From Heteroruminococcus sp964370005 (GTDB taxonomy: Bacteria; Bacillota; Clostridia; Oscillospirales; Ruminococcaceae): a DNA stretch of 40,086 bases. Position numbers and translations under genes: made by a program. Shown piece by piece: positions 1 through 7,787 of the stretch. Below the pieces are notes generated by a model that saw only the letters and a program-made list of their open reading frames with translations, searched no databases and had not been told where the DNA came from. Each line of letters starts with the position of its first letter. Positions within the stretch are counted from its first letter, which is position 1. The stretch lies in the NCBI GenBank assembly GCA_964370005.1, contig CAYJGR010000008.1:1-40086 (forward strand), given 5' to 3'.

Positions 1-1
1 C

Positions 2-1402
2 TTTACATTTATTTTTTCCTCGAGCATAACTATACTGCAATTTTTTATGGATGATGTTATCCTTACCGGTACAATTTACACCGTAAGCATTTTAGTTGTA
101 CATCTCTATATTCAAAATGTGCGCAAATCTGCCGACCATCTAACAGGTGTTAATAATAGAATCGCCTTAACACATAGAATAAATGAGCTTATTAAACATA
201 AGGACGATTTTTCATTATACATAATAAGTTTGCGTAACTTTAAGAGTGTAAATGAAAGATATGGACTCGACACAGGTGATAAATTATTACGATTGGTTTC
301 TGAAAATATATTAAAGAGATTTTCGTCCTATAATACATACAGATATAGCGGTGATGAGTTTGCTATCCTCTCAAAAGATTTAAGCGAGGCGTGCTACAAT
401 GAAATAAACGAAATGATCGATTTGTTAACTCATCCAATAACCATAGATGGCTTCGATGTGATTTTAGATTTGATTTTTGTAAGGGTGGATTATCCCACTT
501 TTTCTAAAAATTCTAAAGATTTAATTTCGGCCGCCGATTATTCGGTGCGCACTCTAAAAGAAAAATCGGGTGATGATAGATATTTATATGAAATCTCGAT
601 CATGCAAATTATGTCCGAGAAAAACCTAATGACCCAAAAAATTATAAATGCCCTGACCGGTGATGACTTTGTAGTTCACTACCAGCCCATTTTCTCGGTC
701 GAAAAAAATGCATTCACTAAAGCCGAAGCCTTAGTAAGAATGCTCGATAATCAAAAGTTATTATATCCAAACAGCTTTATCCCCTTGGCCGAAAAAACCG
801 GGCTTATTACAAAAATCACTTACAGCGTTTTAGAAATTGTATGTAGAGATTTGAGAAATTTATTAGATAATAATCAGCTACCCCCGGGGTTTGAATCTAT
901 TTCGGTGAATTTCCCCTACTATCAATTCGCCTTGCCCTATATGGTGGAAAATGTTGTGTCCATCCTATCAAAATATAATATTCCTCCTTCTATGATTAAA
1001 ATTGAAATCACAGAAAGAGCCCTCATTTCAGATAGTCTGAATATGAAATCCGTTATGAAAGAGATGCAGGAAAAAGGTTTTATTTTTGAGCTTGATGATT
1101 TTGGAGTCGAATATTCCAATATGAGCGTGTTCTTAGATTTACCACTCGATATAATTAAAATCGACAGAAGTCTTTTGCTCTCGGCTACCGGATCTCAAGA
1201 ATACAGAAAGTTTTTTGAACATCTGATATTAGGTATTAAATCTACAAATAAAAAAATTATCGTTGAAGGCATTGAAGATGTGGAACAAAAAGATTTATGT
1301 GTTTTTTGCAAATGTGATTATATCCAAGGGTATCTTTTCTCAAAACCCGTGCCACTCGATGAGTTCAGGGAGCGGATTTTGCGGGGGATTAGTACTAATT
1401 GA
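2..1402 (+). CDS. Membrane-anchored GGDEF/EAL cyclic-di-GMP protein, 5' end outside window
   Basis: The reading frame is open to the window edge. The first ATG (position 47) has no ribosome binding site and falls inside a hydrophobic stretch, so the gene probably begins upstream with several membrane helices. Numbering from that ATG, a last helix (about residues 5-23) is followed by a GGDEF domain (about 35-185) and an EAL domain (about 200-445). The GGDEF motif reads SGDEF (about 101-105), a one-residue departure. The EAL domain keeps the EAL motif (about 225-227), the SVNF Asn, EITE, the DDFG pair, IKID Lys, VEGIE Glu and QGY Gln, so it should be an active cyclic-di-GMP phosphodiesterase that makes pGpG at the inner membrane. 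The GGDEF domain may be weakly active or serve as a GTP-binding regulator. Family and domain order are clear. The sensed signal is unknown because the N-terminus is missing. Confidence 0.9.
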   Translation, partial: FTFIFSSSITILQFFMDDVILTGTIYTVSILVVHLYIQNVRKSADHLTGVNNRIALTHRINELIKHKDDFSLYIISLRNFKSVNERYGLDTGDKLLRLVSENILKRFSSYNTYRYSGDEFAILSKDLSEACYNEINEMIDLLTHPITIDGFDVILDLIFVRVDYPTFSKNSKDLISAADYSVRTLKEKSGDDRYLYEISIMQIMSEKNLMTQKIINALTGDDFVVHYQPIFSVEKNAFTKAEALVRMLDNQKLLYPNSFIPLAEKTGLITKITYSVLEIVCRDLRNLLDNNQLPPGFESISVNFPYYQFALPYMVENVVSILSKYNIPPSMIKIEITERALISDSLNMKSVMKEMQEKGFIFELDDFGVEYSNMSVFLDLPLDIIKIDRSLLLSATGSQEYRKFFEHLILGIKSTNKKIIVEGIEDVEQKDLCVFCKCDYIQGYLFSKPVPLDEFRERILRGISTN

Positions 1403-1416
1403 TTACCCCTCCTGCG

Positions 1417-1444
1417 TCGACAAAAAAGGGTATTTGGTTATAAT
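1417..1444 (+). promoter_or_regulatory. Sigma-A-type promoter of a candidate small RNA
   Basis: TCGACA at 1417-1422 and a perfect TATAAT at 1439-1444 are separated by 16 bp. No ORF with a ribosome binding site follows. An intrinsic terminator lies about 115 bp downstream, so the promoter appears to drive a short noncoding transcript starting near 1451. Confidence 0.6.
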
Positions 1445-1450
1445 GTAGAC

Positions 1451-1566
1451 AAAGAGGGGCACTGCGGCAAGCGGTTGACCTAAAGCAACAGTTTTTTAAG
1501 TGAGCACCCATTATAAATAAGCGCTCAAAAAAACCGCCATTCGTGTCAGGAATGGCGGTTTTTTCT
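1451..1566 (+). ncRNA. Candidate small noncoding RNA, about 115 nt, family not recognised
   Basis: The transcript is inferred from a strong promoter just upstream and a textbook terminator at its end. The body can fold: GTTG pairs with CAAC around an eight-base loop (about 1473-1488), ACTG near 1461 can pair with CAGT near 1488, and a G-rich 5' end (GGGG-CAC) can pair with GTG-N4-CCC near 1500-1509. It is not an obvious match to SRP RNA, tmRNA, 6S RNA, RNase P RNA or a riboswitch class I know. No coding potential is apparent. It could be a trans-acting small RNA or a divergent member of a known class. Confidence 0.4.
1534..1566. terminator. Bidirectional intrinsic terminator
   Basis: A perfect 9-bp stem (CCGCCATTC/GAATGGCGG, 1534-1542 with 1550-1558) has a 7-base loop. 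It is preceded by A7 and followed by T6, so it can terminate transcription from either side. It ends the candidate small RNA. Confidence 0.85.
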
Positions 1567-1739
1567 TTTTTACACCCCACCCGCCATGATTTTTTGGGGT
1601 AGGGGGTGGTTTTGGTGGAGGCGTACTTATGCCCGTGGGCGGTGTTTGCCGCGGGCTTATGTACGTTCACGGCAAAGCCGCCGCCTACACGGAAAAGCAG
1701 GGTGGAAGCAGAGCCTGTCGCCCTATGGTCTTGAGCTTT
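1567..1739. repeat. G-rich non-coding stretch next to the gap, possible dispersed repeat
   Basis: This stretch has no credible gene. It is GC-rich with self-complementary segments, for example around 1630-1660, where GCCCGTGG can fold on CCGCGGGC. Its composition differs from the neighbouring AT-rich genes, and an assembly gap begins inside or at its end, as expected for a repeat that broke the assembly. Repetition elsewhere in the genome cannot be seen in this window. Confidence 0.3.
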
Positions 1740-1839
1740 NNNNNNNNNNNNNNNNNNNNNNNNNNNNNNNNNNNNNNNNNNNNNNNNNNNNNNNNNNNNN
1801 NNNNNNNNNNNNNNNNNNNNNNNNNNNNNNNNNNNNNNN
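1740..1839. other. Scaffold gap of 100 N flanked by the same 10 bases
   Basis: Exactly 100 N is a conventional placeholder for a gap of unknown size. The 10 bases before it (CTTGAGCTTT, 1730-1739) and after it (1840-1849) are identical. The contig ends may therefore overlap, or both may end in the same repeat. Confidence 0.95.
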
Positions 1840-1847
1840 CTTGAGCT

Positions 1848-3014
1848 TTATTTGTGCATTTCAGCATGATTATTATCCGGTGCTGATGATTGTTCGAGTC
1901 GCTTATTGGTATAGTAGGCCAACAGCTTATAAATGGTTGAGGCTACCGGCACGCTAATAATCATACCGACGACGCCGCCGAGCCCGCCACCGATCACAAC
2001 GGCCGCCAGCACCCAAACGCCGGGCAGACCGATTGTTTGCCCCACAACCTTTGGGTAAATTACATTACCCTCCAATTGTTGTAATACAATGATAAAAATT
2101 ACAAATAGTATAACCTTAGAGGGTTCACTTAAAAGGATGAGAACGGCGCCTAAAATTGCGCCGAGGTAAGCGCCGACTATGGGGATAAGGGCCGTAAGTC
2201 CCACAAACATACCCACGGCAAGGGCATAAGGGAAGCGGAATATAAGCATTCCCACAGTACAAAGGCAACCGAGAATGACGGCCTCGGTGCATTGGCCGAT
2301 TATGTAGCTGTGAAAAGATTCATTGAGCGTACCCAGAACATGATCTATAGTATTGGCCGCACGGGGCTTAATAAAGGCTTTTTTGAGTTTTGAGAAATGC
2401 CTTAAAATGCTTTCTTTGGCGAACAATAAGAACACAGCAAAGGCCACGGCCATAAAAATGTTAAACACACTGCTTGTGATGGAGGAGATAATTGAAATGG
2501 ACGAGCCAAACAGCTTGCCCAATCCACTTGATAGGTAGGTTGCGGCACTGCTTAAAAAGTTGGGGAGGTTGATTTGGTCGACCTGTTCGAGGATAAAATC
2601 GGCAATGCTTGGGAAGATGCTTTGGTTTGCAATGATCCAGTTTTCGATGGCCTGCAAAAGGGCGGGCAATCCTGCAAGTGCAATCGAGAACGCAGAGGCG
2701 ATCTCGGGAATGACCACGGCAATAACCAAAACCCCTATCCCCACAATGAGAGCTACAGAGACGAGCAAGCACACACCGCGGCGAGTTTTGGTGACTATTT
2801 TGCTGTTTGATTTTGGGAAGTAGATTTTTTCAAACATTGTGAGTGGTATATTGACGATGTAAGCGATGGCCACACCCACAAACAGCGGGGCTACTATGCT
2901 TAGAATTACCCCCGCTATGTTTGACACTGCCGAAAAATACAAAATAAAAAATACAAGTGCCGCCGCAACAAACATAAATTTATAAATCTTTTTGTCACTA
3001 ATATTCATTTTCAT
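1848..3014 (-). CDS. AI-2E family transporter (PerM/YdiK/TqsA-like permease)
   Basis: This 388-residue integral membrane protein has about eight hydrophobic helices: two N-terminal (about 12-58), one near 75-105, a long amphipathic linker region (about 115-170), then clustered helices at 185-205, 235-260, 265-300 and 305-365. That is the usual layout and length of the family. Conserved glycine-rich C-terminal segments (LTALIPIVGAYLGAILGA, GLGGVVGMIISVPV) are characteristic. Members export autoinducer-2 or act in ion/pH homeostasis, and the substrate cannot be read from sequence. The ATG at 3014 follows an AGAGGGA ribosome binding site with 4-bp spacing. The stop codon lies only 8 bp from the gap, so downstream genes of a possible operon could be hidden. 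Confidence 0.9.
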   Translation of the reverse strand: MKMNISDKKIYKFMFVAAALVFFILYFSAVSNIAGVILSIVAPLFVGVAIAYIVNIPLTMFEKIYFPKSNSKIVTKTRRGVCLLVSVALIVGIGVLVIAVVIPEIASAFSIALAGLPALLQAIENWIIANQSIFPSIADFILEQVDQINLPNFLSSAATYLSSGLGKLFGSSISIISSITSSVFNIFMAVAFAVFLLFAKESILRHFSKLKKAFIKPRAANTIDHVLGTLNESFHSYIIGQCTEAVILGCLCTVGMLIFRFPYALAVGMFVGLTALIPIVGAYLGAILGAVLILLSEPSKVILFVIFIIVLQQLEGNVIYPKVVGQTIGLPGVWVLAAVVIGGGLGGVVGMIISVPVASTIYKLLAYYTNKRLEQSSAPDNNHAEMHK

Positions 3015-3226
3015 ATGTCCCTCTTAATTTCTTTAGCTGTTATTTTAATTTGATCTTATAACATACTATACTATATTTTAAGAAGTTTATATAGAGGGAA
3101 TCGAAAAAATCTTAGTGTGGAAGCATTATTTTGCAAAATAAGAGATTTCCTATTGATAAACGATATGCAAAAGTATTAGAATGTGATCAGTGAAACCCCT
3201 TATAATATACTTGAGGAGAAGTGATT

Positions 3227-4198
3227 ATGTGCACATCGATATCATGGAATAACAAAGATTTTTATATTGGAAGAAATATGGATATCAGTTTTGATTTTGA
3301 ACGAAAAATTGTTATTGTGCCACGAAACTACCCCTTTACGTTTAAGGACATGCCCACAATTGAAAATCATCACGCGATAATGGGGGCGGCGATGGTTGCA
3401 AATAATTACCCGCTTTTTGCCGAGGCTGTAAACGAAAAAGGTTTATATATGGCCGGACTGAATTTCCCCGATATGGCGGTATTTCAAAAAAGTCGTAAGA
3501 GTAAAAACAATGTCACCGCAAACGAATTTATTCCATATATTCTTTGTAAGGCCAAAAACACAAAAGAGGCCGCAAAACTCTTAAAACAAATAAATGTTAC
3601 CGATAAAGTTTTTGCACCCAATTTGCCAATACCCAGCCTGCATTTTATTATATCTGATAAAAATTCTTCGCTGGTGGTCGAGTGCACAAAAACCGGTATG
3701 CACATATATGAGAACCAAACGGGGGTAATGACAAATAACCCTTCTTTTGATATGCAGCTGCACAACCTCAATAATTATATGCATCTATCAAATAAAAGTC
3801 CCGAAAATACCATGACACAAGAAATTGAGCTGAAGAATTATTGCATGGGATTGGGCGCTTTGGGTTTGCCGGGTGATTTTTCATCCCAGTCAAGATTTGT
3901 TAAAGCCTACTTTCTAAAAGCAAACGCCGCCGCCGAAAAAGACGAAACGGCATCCGTAGCACAGATGTTTCATATGCTCGGTGCCGTGGCCATGGTGCGC
4001 GGCAGTGTGCTGGATGGAAAAGAGTATGATATCACCGTCTATTCCTGCTGCATCAATGCCGACAAGGGGATATATTACTATAAAACATATCAGTGCAGTG
4101 CGCTCAGTGCTGTAAATATGCATAATGAGGACCTGACCCGAGATGAACTTATCGTTTATCCCTTTGATGCAAATACACGGGTTTGCAGTATAAATTAG
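3227..4198 (+). CDS. Choloylglycine hydrolase family enzyme (probable bile salt hydrolase)
   Basis: This Ntn-hydrolase of the bile salt hydrolase/penicillin V acylase family is about 323 residues long. An in-frame GTG exists at 3221, but the ATG at 3227 gives MCTS, which places the catalytic Cys at position 2 so that it becomes Cys1 after Met removal. A GAGGAG site precedes it. Other family residues are present: the RNMD Arg and Asp (about 17-20), AGLNFP Asn (about 80), TNNPSF Asn (about 171) and the SQSRF Arg (about 227). It should hydrolyse the amide bond of glycine- or taurine-conjugated bile acids, or a related linear amide, in the cytoplasm. The NFP and NNPSF contexts resemble gut Firmicute and bifidobacterial bile salt hydrolases more than Gram-negative enzymes. 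A perfect TATAAT lies at 3201-3206, but no good -35 is visible. The gene is monocistronic and convergent with the kinase gene downstream. Confidence 0.88.
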   Translation: MCTSISWNNKDFYIGRNMDISFDFERKIVIVPRNYPFTFKDMPTIENHHAIMGAAMVANNYPLFAEAVNEKGLYMAGLNFPDMAVFQKSRKSKNNVTANEFIPYILCKAKNTKEAAKLLKQINVTDKVFAPNLPIPSLHFIISDKNSSLVVECTKTGMHIYENQTGVMTNNPSFDMQLHNLNNYMHLSNKSPENTMTQEIELKNYCMGLGALGLPGDFSSQSRFVKAYFLKANAAAEKDETASVAQMFHMLGAVAMVRGSVLDGKEYDITVYSCCINADKGIYYYKTYQCSALSAVNMHNEDLTRDELIVYPFDANTRVCSIN

Positions 4199-4282
4199 TC
4201 CTGAGCAAGGGGGGCTCTAAAACCGTTTGCGGGGTCATTTGGCTATGGAAAGTTTGCTTTTAATCGTTTAAATGTTGCGCCC

Positions 4283-5482
4283 TTAAAACACAACCGTCAA
4301 AACAATCTCTTTCCCTGTCCTGCTCTCGGCCGATATCTTTGCACCGTGTAGCTCGCAAATCATTTTAGCGACAGACAACCCTATACCGTAGCCCTTTGTC
4401 CCGCTGTTTCTCGACTTATCCCCACGATAAAACCTCTCAAACCAGTCGTTATGTTTGCCGATTTCTATATCTTCACAGGCGTTTTCAAGGGTAAACACTC
4501 TTTTGCCACCATGTGTGGCCAGAGAAATTTTAAGCTGGGTTTTTGGCAGGGCATATTTCACTGCATTTTCGGTAAGAATGGCGATGACTTTTCTGATAAG
4601 TGTTTCGTCGCCGATGCAAGTGATGTTTTTCTCTATATTTTCTGTGGTGGTAAGCTCGGCATTTTTAATGCTCGCCGAGAACTCACCGACCGTGTCGGTT
4701 ATGGCATCGGATAGTGAGAAATCGGTTTTTATAAGCTCTATTTTCTCATCGAGTTTTGTAAGTGAAATTAAATTTTCCACAAGGGTATCAAGGCGTGATA
4801 TTTGGGTTTTGATGCTCTGTGTCCATTCGCCCTCGCCGTTGTCAATTTCAATCACGTCGCAGTCGGCCTTTATGATGGCAAGAGGGGTTTTAAATTCGTG
4901 GCTTACGTTAGTGATAAACCCCTTTTGTCGCTCAAAGCTCTGGGCTATGGGGGCTACCGCTTTTTTGGATAATAAAAGCGATAAAATAAATATTGAAACT
5001 ATAGCACCCACAAAAATGAGCACTGAATAATACATATATGTTTCAAAGGCGATTAAATCCTCCTCGATATCGAGAAAGAAATAGGAGTAGCCTATCTGGT
5101 TTTGTGATTTTATATATCTAAAATTATTTATTGTCCCTGTACTTACATCGCTCTCATTTACAGTCGCCACATATTCCACTGCACCGTCGGGCGAAACTGA
5201 GCTTATATTACGTGTATCTATATGGTGTATTTCATCGTCGGCATTGGCACGCACGACAAAAAATCTTGTAGTAAAGGCGATTTCGCTGGGCAATCTTTCG
5301 GGTTTGTCAAAAGACTCCCCCATTTTAAGTTCACCTTGTATCAGCAAATTTAAAACTTCATCAGAATTACTTATAATAGACATATAGTTTGCTACATTTA
5401 TTGAAACCGCAATAAGAAGCATTACCACCACACTTATAATGGTTGTAAGCAAAACAAATTTTCTTTGTAGCTTTTTTAGCAT
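4283..5482 (-). CDS. Sensor histidine kinase of an OmpR-type two-component system
   Basis: This 399-residue membrane kinase has TM1 (about 10-32), an extracytoplasmic sensor domain (about 33-150) and TM2 (about 152-171). A HisKA dimerisation domain carries the phosphorylated His195 in NVSHEFKTP, and a HATPase domain has its N box (NAVKYA, near 330) and G boxes (GYGIGLSVAKM, near 370). All motifs needed for autophosphorylation are present. The start codon begins one base after the response-regulator stop codon (5484), so the pair is almost certainly translationally coupled and works together. The sensor domain matches no ligand-binding family that I recognise, so the signal is unknown. Confidence 0.92.
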   Translation of the reverse strand: MLKKLQRKFVLLTTIISVVVMLLIAVSINVANYMSIISNSDEVLNLLIQGELKMGESFDKPERLPSEIAFTTRFFVVRANADDEIHHIDTRNISSVSPDGAVEYVATVNESDVSTGTINNFRYIKSQNQIGYSYFFLDIEEDLIAFETYMYYSVLIFVGAIVSIFILSLLLSKKAVAPIAQSFERQKGFITNVSHEFKTPLAIIKADCDVIEIDNGEGEWTQSIKTQISRLDTLVENLISLTKLDEKIELIKTDFSLSDAITDTVGEFSASIKNAELTTTENIEKNITCIGDETLIRKVIAILTENAVKYALPKTQLKISLATHGGKRVFTLENACEDIEIGKHNDWFERFYRGDKSRNSGTKGYGIGLSVAKMICELHGAKISAESRTGKEIVLTVVF

Positions 5483-5483
5483 A

Positions 5484-6152
5484 TCATACCTCCAAAGAAT
5501 AGCCGGTATTTCGTGTGGCCTTTATTTGGACATTTGTCCCGAGAAGTTTCAGCTTTTTCCTAAGGTAGGAGATATACACCCATACAACATTTATCTCGGC
5601 ATTGCTGTCATAGCCCCAAACTTTTTCCATAAAACGCTCGGTGGGAATAACCTGCCCTTTGTTCATCATAAACATTTCCATCATTTGAAACTCTTTGCCC
5701 GCCAGCTTAAACGAATGATTATCTGTATAAAGCTCAAAGGTTTTCCTGTTCAAACTCACATCGCCCACACACAAAACCGAGGAGGTGCTGTCGCCGGTCG
5801 CCCTTGTGATTGCCCGCAACCGTGCCAATAGTTCTTTGGTGTCAAATGGCTTTGTGAGGTAATCGTTTGCGCCAAAATCAAGCCCCGTGACCTTGTCGTC
5901 AACTTGGGATTTGGCGGTGAGCATTATTATAGGCACAAGATTTCCCCCATCTCGCACCCGCTTTAGCACCGATAGCCCGTCCAACTTTGGCATCATTATA
6001 TCCAAAATCACGGCGTCATAATTCTCGGCCTCCAAAAACACCATCGCCTCCTCGCCGTCATAAACCGCATCAACCGAGTAGTTATAGTGTTTTAATATTT
6101 TCACAAGAGCATTCGAAAGCTCTTTTTCGTCTTCGCACAGCAGTATTCTCAT
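5484..6152 (-). CDS. OmpR/PhoB-family response regulator
   Basis: The receiver domain (residues 1-115) has the acidic pair E7/D8, phosphoacceptor Asp51 in VILDIMMPK, Thr near 79 in MLTAKS and Lys near 101 in LTKPFD. A winged-helix DNA-binding domain (about 125-222) follows, with the recognition-helix region around VVWVYISYLRKKL. The frame extends upstream to 6206, but the ATG at 6152 gives the canonical MRILLCEDE start and is preceded by GGAG at 6-bp spacing. The gene is first in a two-gene operon with the histidine kinase. Two 8-bp direct repeats overlap the -35 region of its promoter, a typical autoregulatory arrangement for this family. Target genes are unknown. Confidence 0.93.
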   Translation of the reverse strand: MRILLCEDEKELSNALVKILKHYNYSVDAVYDGEEAMVFLEAENYDAVILDIMMPKLDGLSVLKRVRDGGNLVPIIMLTAKSQVDDKVTGLDFGANDYLTKPFDTKELLARLRAITRATGDSTSSVLCVGDVSLNRKTFELYTDNHSFKLAGKEFQMMEMFMMNKGQVIPTERFMEKVWGYDSNAEINVVWVYISYLRKKLKLLGTNVQIKATRNTGYSLEV

Positions 6153-6223
6153 AAAAATCTCCATTCTGTGGACAGCACAAACGATTTTAAAAATCCCCTT
6201 ACGCAAATGAGCGTCCTGTGGTC

Positions 6224-6255
6224 ATTATATCACAAAACCTTAAACTTACCTTAAA
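6224..6255 (-). promoter_or_regulatory. Response-regulator promoter with tandem 11-bp-spaced repeats
   Basis: On the minus strand, TTTAAGGT occurs twice (6248-6255 and 6237-6244), start to start 11 bp apart, about one helical turn. A perfect TATAAT follows at 6229-6224. The repeats sit where a -35 box would be, and no good -35 hexamer is present. This is the usual form of a promoter activated by a dimer of an OmpR-type regulator. Confidence 0.65.
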
Positions 6256-6311
6256 AGTTGATAGAGAAACTTTGGTGCGATTGGCGATATAGGACATGCA
6301 TGGACGCGGGC

Positions 6312-6346
6312 AAAAAAACACGCCCTAAGCAAAAGCTTAGAGCGTG
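6312..6346 (-). terminator. Intrinsic terminator after tRNA-Leu
   Basis: On the minus strand, a 12-bp stem with one G-T pair (CACGCTCTAAGC/GCTTAGGGCGTG, 6346-6335 with 6330-6319) has a TTTT loop and is followed by T7. It lies 24 bp beyond the tRNA 3' end. Confidence 0.88.
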
Positions 6347-6369
6347 ATTTGTGTCCAGCTTCAAGCTGG

Positions 6370-6455
6370 TGGTGCCGGCGGTGGGACTTGAACCCACACG
6401 ACGTTGCCGCCAACGGATTTTGAATCCGCCTCGTCTGCCATTCCGACACGCCGGC
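6370..6455 (-). tRNA. tRNA-Leu, anticodon CAA
   Basis: The 86-nt gene encodes its own CCA. The acceptor stem is GCCGGCG/CGCCGGC. The anticodon stem GCGGA/TCCGT encloses the loop TTCAAAA, giving anticodon CAA for UUG codons. A long class II variable arm is present, as required for tRNA-Leu. The T arm is GTGGG-TTCAAGT-CCCAC. Confidence 0.95.
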
Positions 6456-6500
6456 GTGTCTTGTTGGTCTACGCTTGGATAGTGACATTATTACCATAGT

Positions 6501-6529
6501 ATTTTACAACATATTTCTAAAAAAATCAA
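6501..6529 (-). promoter_or_regulatory. Promoter of tRNA-Leu
   Basis: On the minus strand, TTGATT (6529-6524), a 17-bp spacer and TAAAAT (6506-6501) predict a start near 6494, giving a leader of about 40 nt before the tRNA. Confidence 0.55.
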
Positions 6530-6651
6530 TACCCGAGGTAATGTTTGTTAAACTTTTATTTTTCATGTAGTTTTTATACCTAATTATATCGCACTATATT
6601 TGGAAAATAAAACAAAAAACTTACAAAACCAGTTAAAACGCACAAAAACTA

Positions 6652-6680
6652 TTGACAAATTTCCTGCAAAAAACTACACT
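6652..6680 (+). promoter_or_regulatory. Promoter of sigH
   Basis: A perfect TTGACA (6652-6657), a 17-bp spacer and TACACT (6675-6680) place transcription start about 45 bp before the sigH ATG. Confidence 0.65.
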
Positions 6681-6732
6681 GTAACGTAGAAACGAACACA
6701 ATATAACCAAGTATTGGGAGACAGGATAGCAA

Positions 6733-7311
6733 ATGCATACCCCACTGGACAAGATGAGCGATGAGACGCTGGTGAATTTGACCGCCGAGGGCAATAACGA
6801 AGCGGCGGGACTTCTCATAGTGCGCTACCTCCCGCTTGTGCGTAGCCGTGCTACAGGATATTATGGACCCGGACTTGAGATCGATGACCTCGAACAAGAG
6901 GGCATGATGGGGCTTTGGAGTGCTGTGCGACATTATGACCCCCTGCGCGGTGGCAAATTTTCCACCTTTGCCGCACAATGTGTGACAAATCGCATACTGT
7001 CGGCCGTCAAGTTGGCACTCTCACCAAAAAACTTCCCATTGCGGGACTATATGTCAATATCGCCGGGAGAGGATGGACAAGCCATACAAATCCCTTGCGG
7101 AGAACAGCCCGAATCCTCCTTCATTGACAAGGAAACCACCGAACTACACGACCGAAAAATGAAGGAATTGCTGTCAGAATACGAACAACAGGTGCTGGGT
7201 TTATATCTAAGTGGTCATACATATAGAGAAATCTCGGTTTCGCTCGACTCCACACCCAAGGCGGTCGATAATGCACTACAGCGGGTTAGACGCAAACTCA
7301 AAGGGAAATAG
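6733..7311 (+). CDS. sigH: RNA polymerase sigma factor SigH (Spo0H-like)
   Basis: This 192-residue sigma-70 family protein has region 2 at about 20-95, including DLEQEGMMGLWSAV and the -10 recognition segment FSTFAAQCVTNRI. Region 4 at about 140-190 has helix-turn-helix TYREISVSLDSTPKAVDNAL. It begins with LDKMSDETLV, close to the LSDEDLV start of Bacillus Spo0H, and region 4 matches the YQEIS...IDNALQRVKRKL pattern of SigH. It would direct RNA polymerase to early-sporulation, competence or transition-phase promoters. The ATG follows an AGGA at 8-bp spacing. The gene is monocistronic with a TTGACA-type promoter of its own. The symbol rests on family resemblance, and a paralogous sporulation-type sigma factor is the main alternative. 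Confidence 0.82.
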   Translation: MHTPLDKMSDETLVNLTAEGNNEAAGLLIVRYLPLVRSRATGYYGPGLEIDDLEQEGMMGLWSAVRHYDPLRGGKFSTFAAQCVTNRILSAVKLALSPKNFPLRDYMSISPGEDGQAIQIPCGEQPESSFIDKETTELHDRKMKELLSEYEQQVLGLYLSGHTYREISVSLDSTPKAVDNALQRVRRKLKGK

Positions 7312-7399
7312 CCCCACCCCCGTCCCATGTTAACAACCCTGTAAGGGTTGAGATAATTCCTTTTTATAAGGAAAAAAATCCATAAGCGAGGTAATAAAG

Positions 7400-7675
7400 A
7401 TGTACGAGGACAAAACGTTAGTTTGCAAAGAGTGTAGCGGGGAATTTGTATTTACCGCGGGTGAACAGGAGTTTTATACCGAGAGAGGCTTTGTCAATGA
7501 GCCTCAGCGTTGTAAAACTTGTCGGGATGCCAGAAAGAATGCCTCTCGCCCAGAGCGTGAGATGTTCAATGCCCCCTGTGCCGGTTGTGGTGCAGAGGCA
7601 AAGGTTCCCTTTAGACCCCGTGAAGATCGCCCTGTTTATTGTAGCGATTGCTTTGCGAAAATGAAGACCGAGTAA
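7400..7675 (+). CDS. Small zinc-ribbon protein with paired CxxC motifs
   Basis: This 91-residue protein has two zinc-binding units. The first uses CKEC (9-12) and CKTC (38-41); the second uses CAGC (60-63) and CSDC (81-84). The layout matches the clostridial probable zinc-ribbon family often described as CxxC-x17-CxxC proteins. No catalytic domain is visible. Such proteins are presumed to bind nucleic acid or protein, but no function is established. A GAGG-type ribosome binding site precedes the ATG, and a strong terminator follows directly, so it is a single-gene unit or the end of the sigH transcript. Confidence 0.85.
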   Translation: MYEDKTLVCKECSGEFVFTAGEQEFYTERGFVNEPQRCKTCRDARKNASRPEREMFNAPCAGCGAEAKVPFRPREDRPVYCSDCFAKMKTE

Positions 7676-7689
7676 GTAAAGAAATGTAT

Positions 7690-7733
7690 AACCTGCCGAA
7701 GTGTGGCTATGTCGCACTTCGGCAGGTTTGTCT
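7690..7733 (+). terminator. Intrinsic terminator after the zinc-ribbon gene
   Basis: A perfect 14-bp stem (7690-7703 with 7715-7728, AACCTGCCGAAGTG and its complement) has an 11-base loop and is followed by TGTCTTT. Its tail overlaps the -35 box of the next promoter. Confidence 0.85.
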
Positions 7734-7761
7734 TTACAGCAGGTCTATTGATGGGTATAAT
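7733..7761 (+). promoter_or_regulatory. Promoter of the trmK-nif3-rqcH-purB gene group
   Basis: TTTACA (7733-7738), a 17-bp spacer and a perfect TATAAT (7756-7761). Transcription would start near 7768, about 20 bp before the first possible start codon of trmK. Confidence 0.65.
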
Positions 7762-7787
7762 AAATATGTAAATAACTTTGTGGGGGC

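Noticed and set aside
1395..1670. Minus-strand ORF over the candidate small RNA
   Set aside because: It runs through the terminator hairpin and a G-rich repeat-like stretch, with no ribosome binding site or domain.
1586..1957. Open frame running through the gap
   Set aside because: It is open only because the N run cannot contain stops. The visible codons give a Trp/Arg-rich, unlikely protein, and the far end overlaps the transporter gene.
4455..5030. Long plus-strand ORF opposite the histidine kinase gene
   Set aside because: It is antisense to a clear HisKA/HATPase gene. Its Ser/Phe-rich content is typical of a shadow frame.
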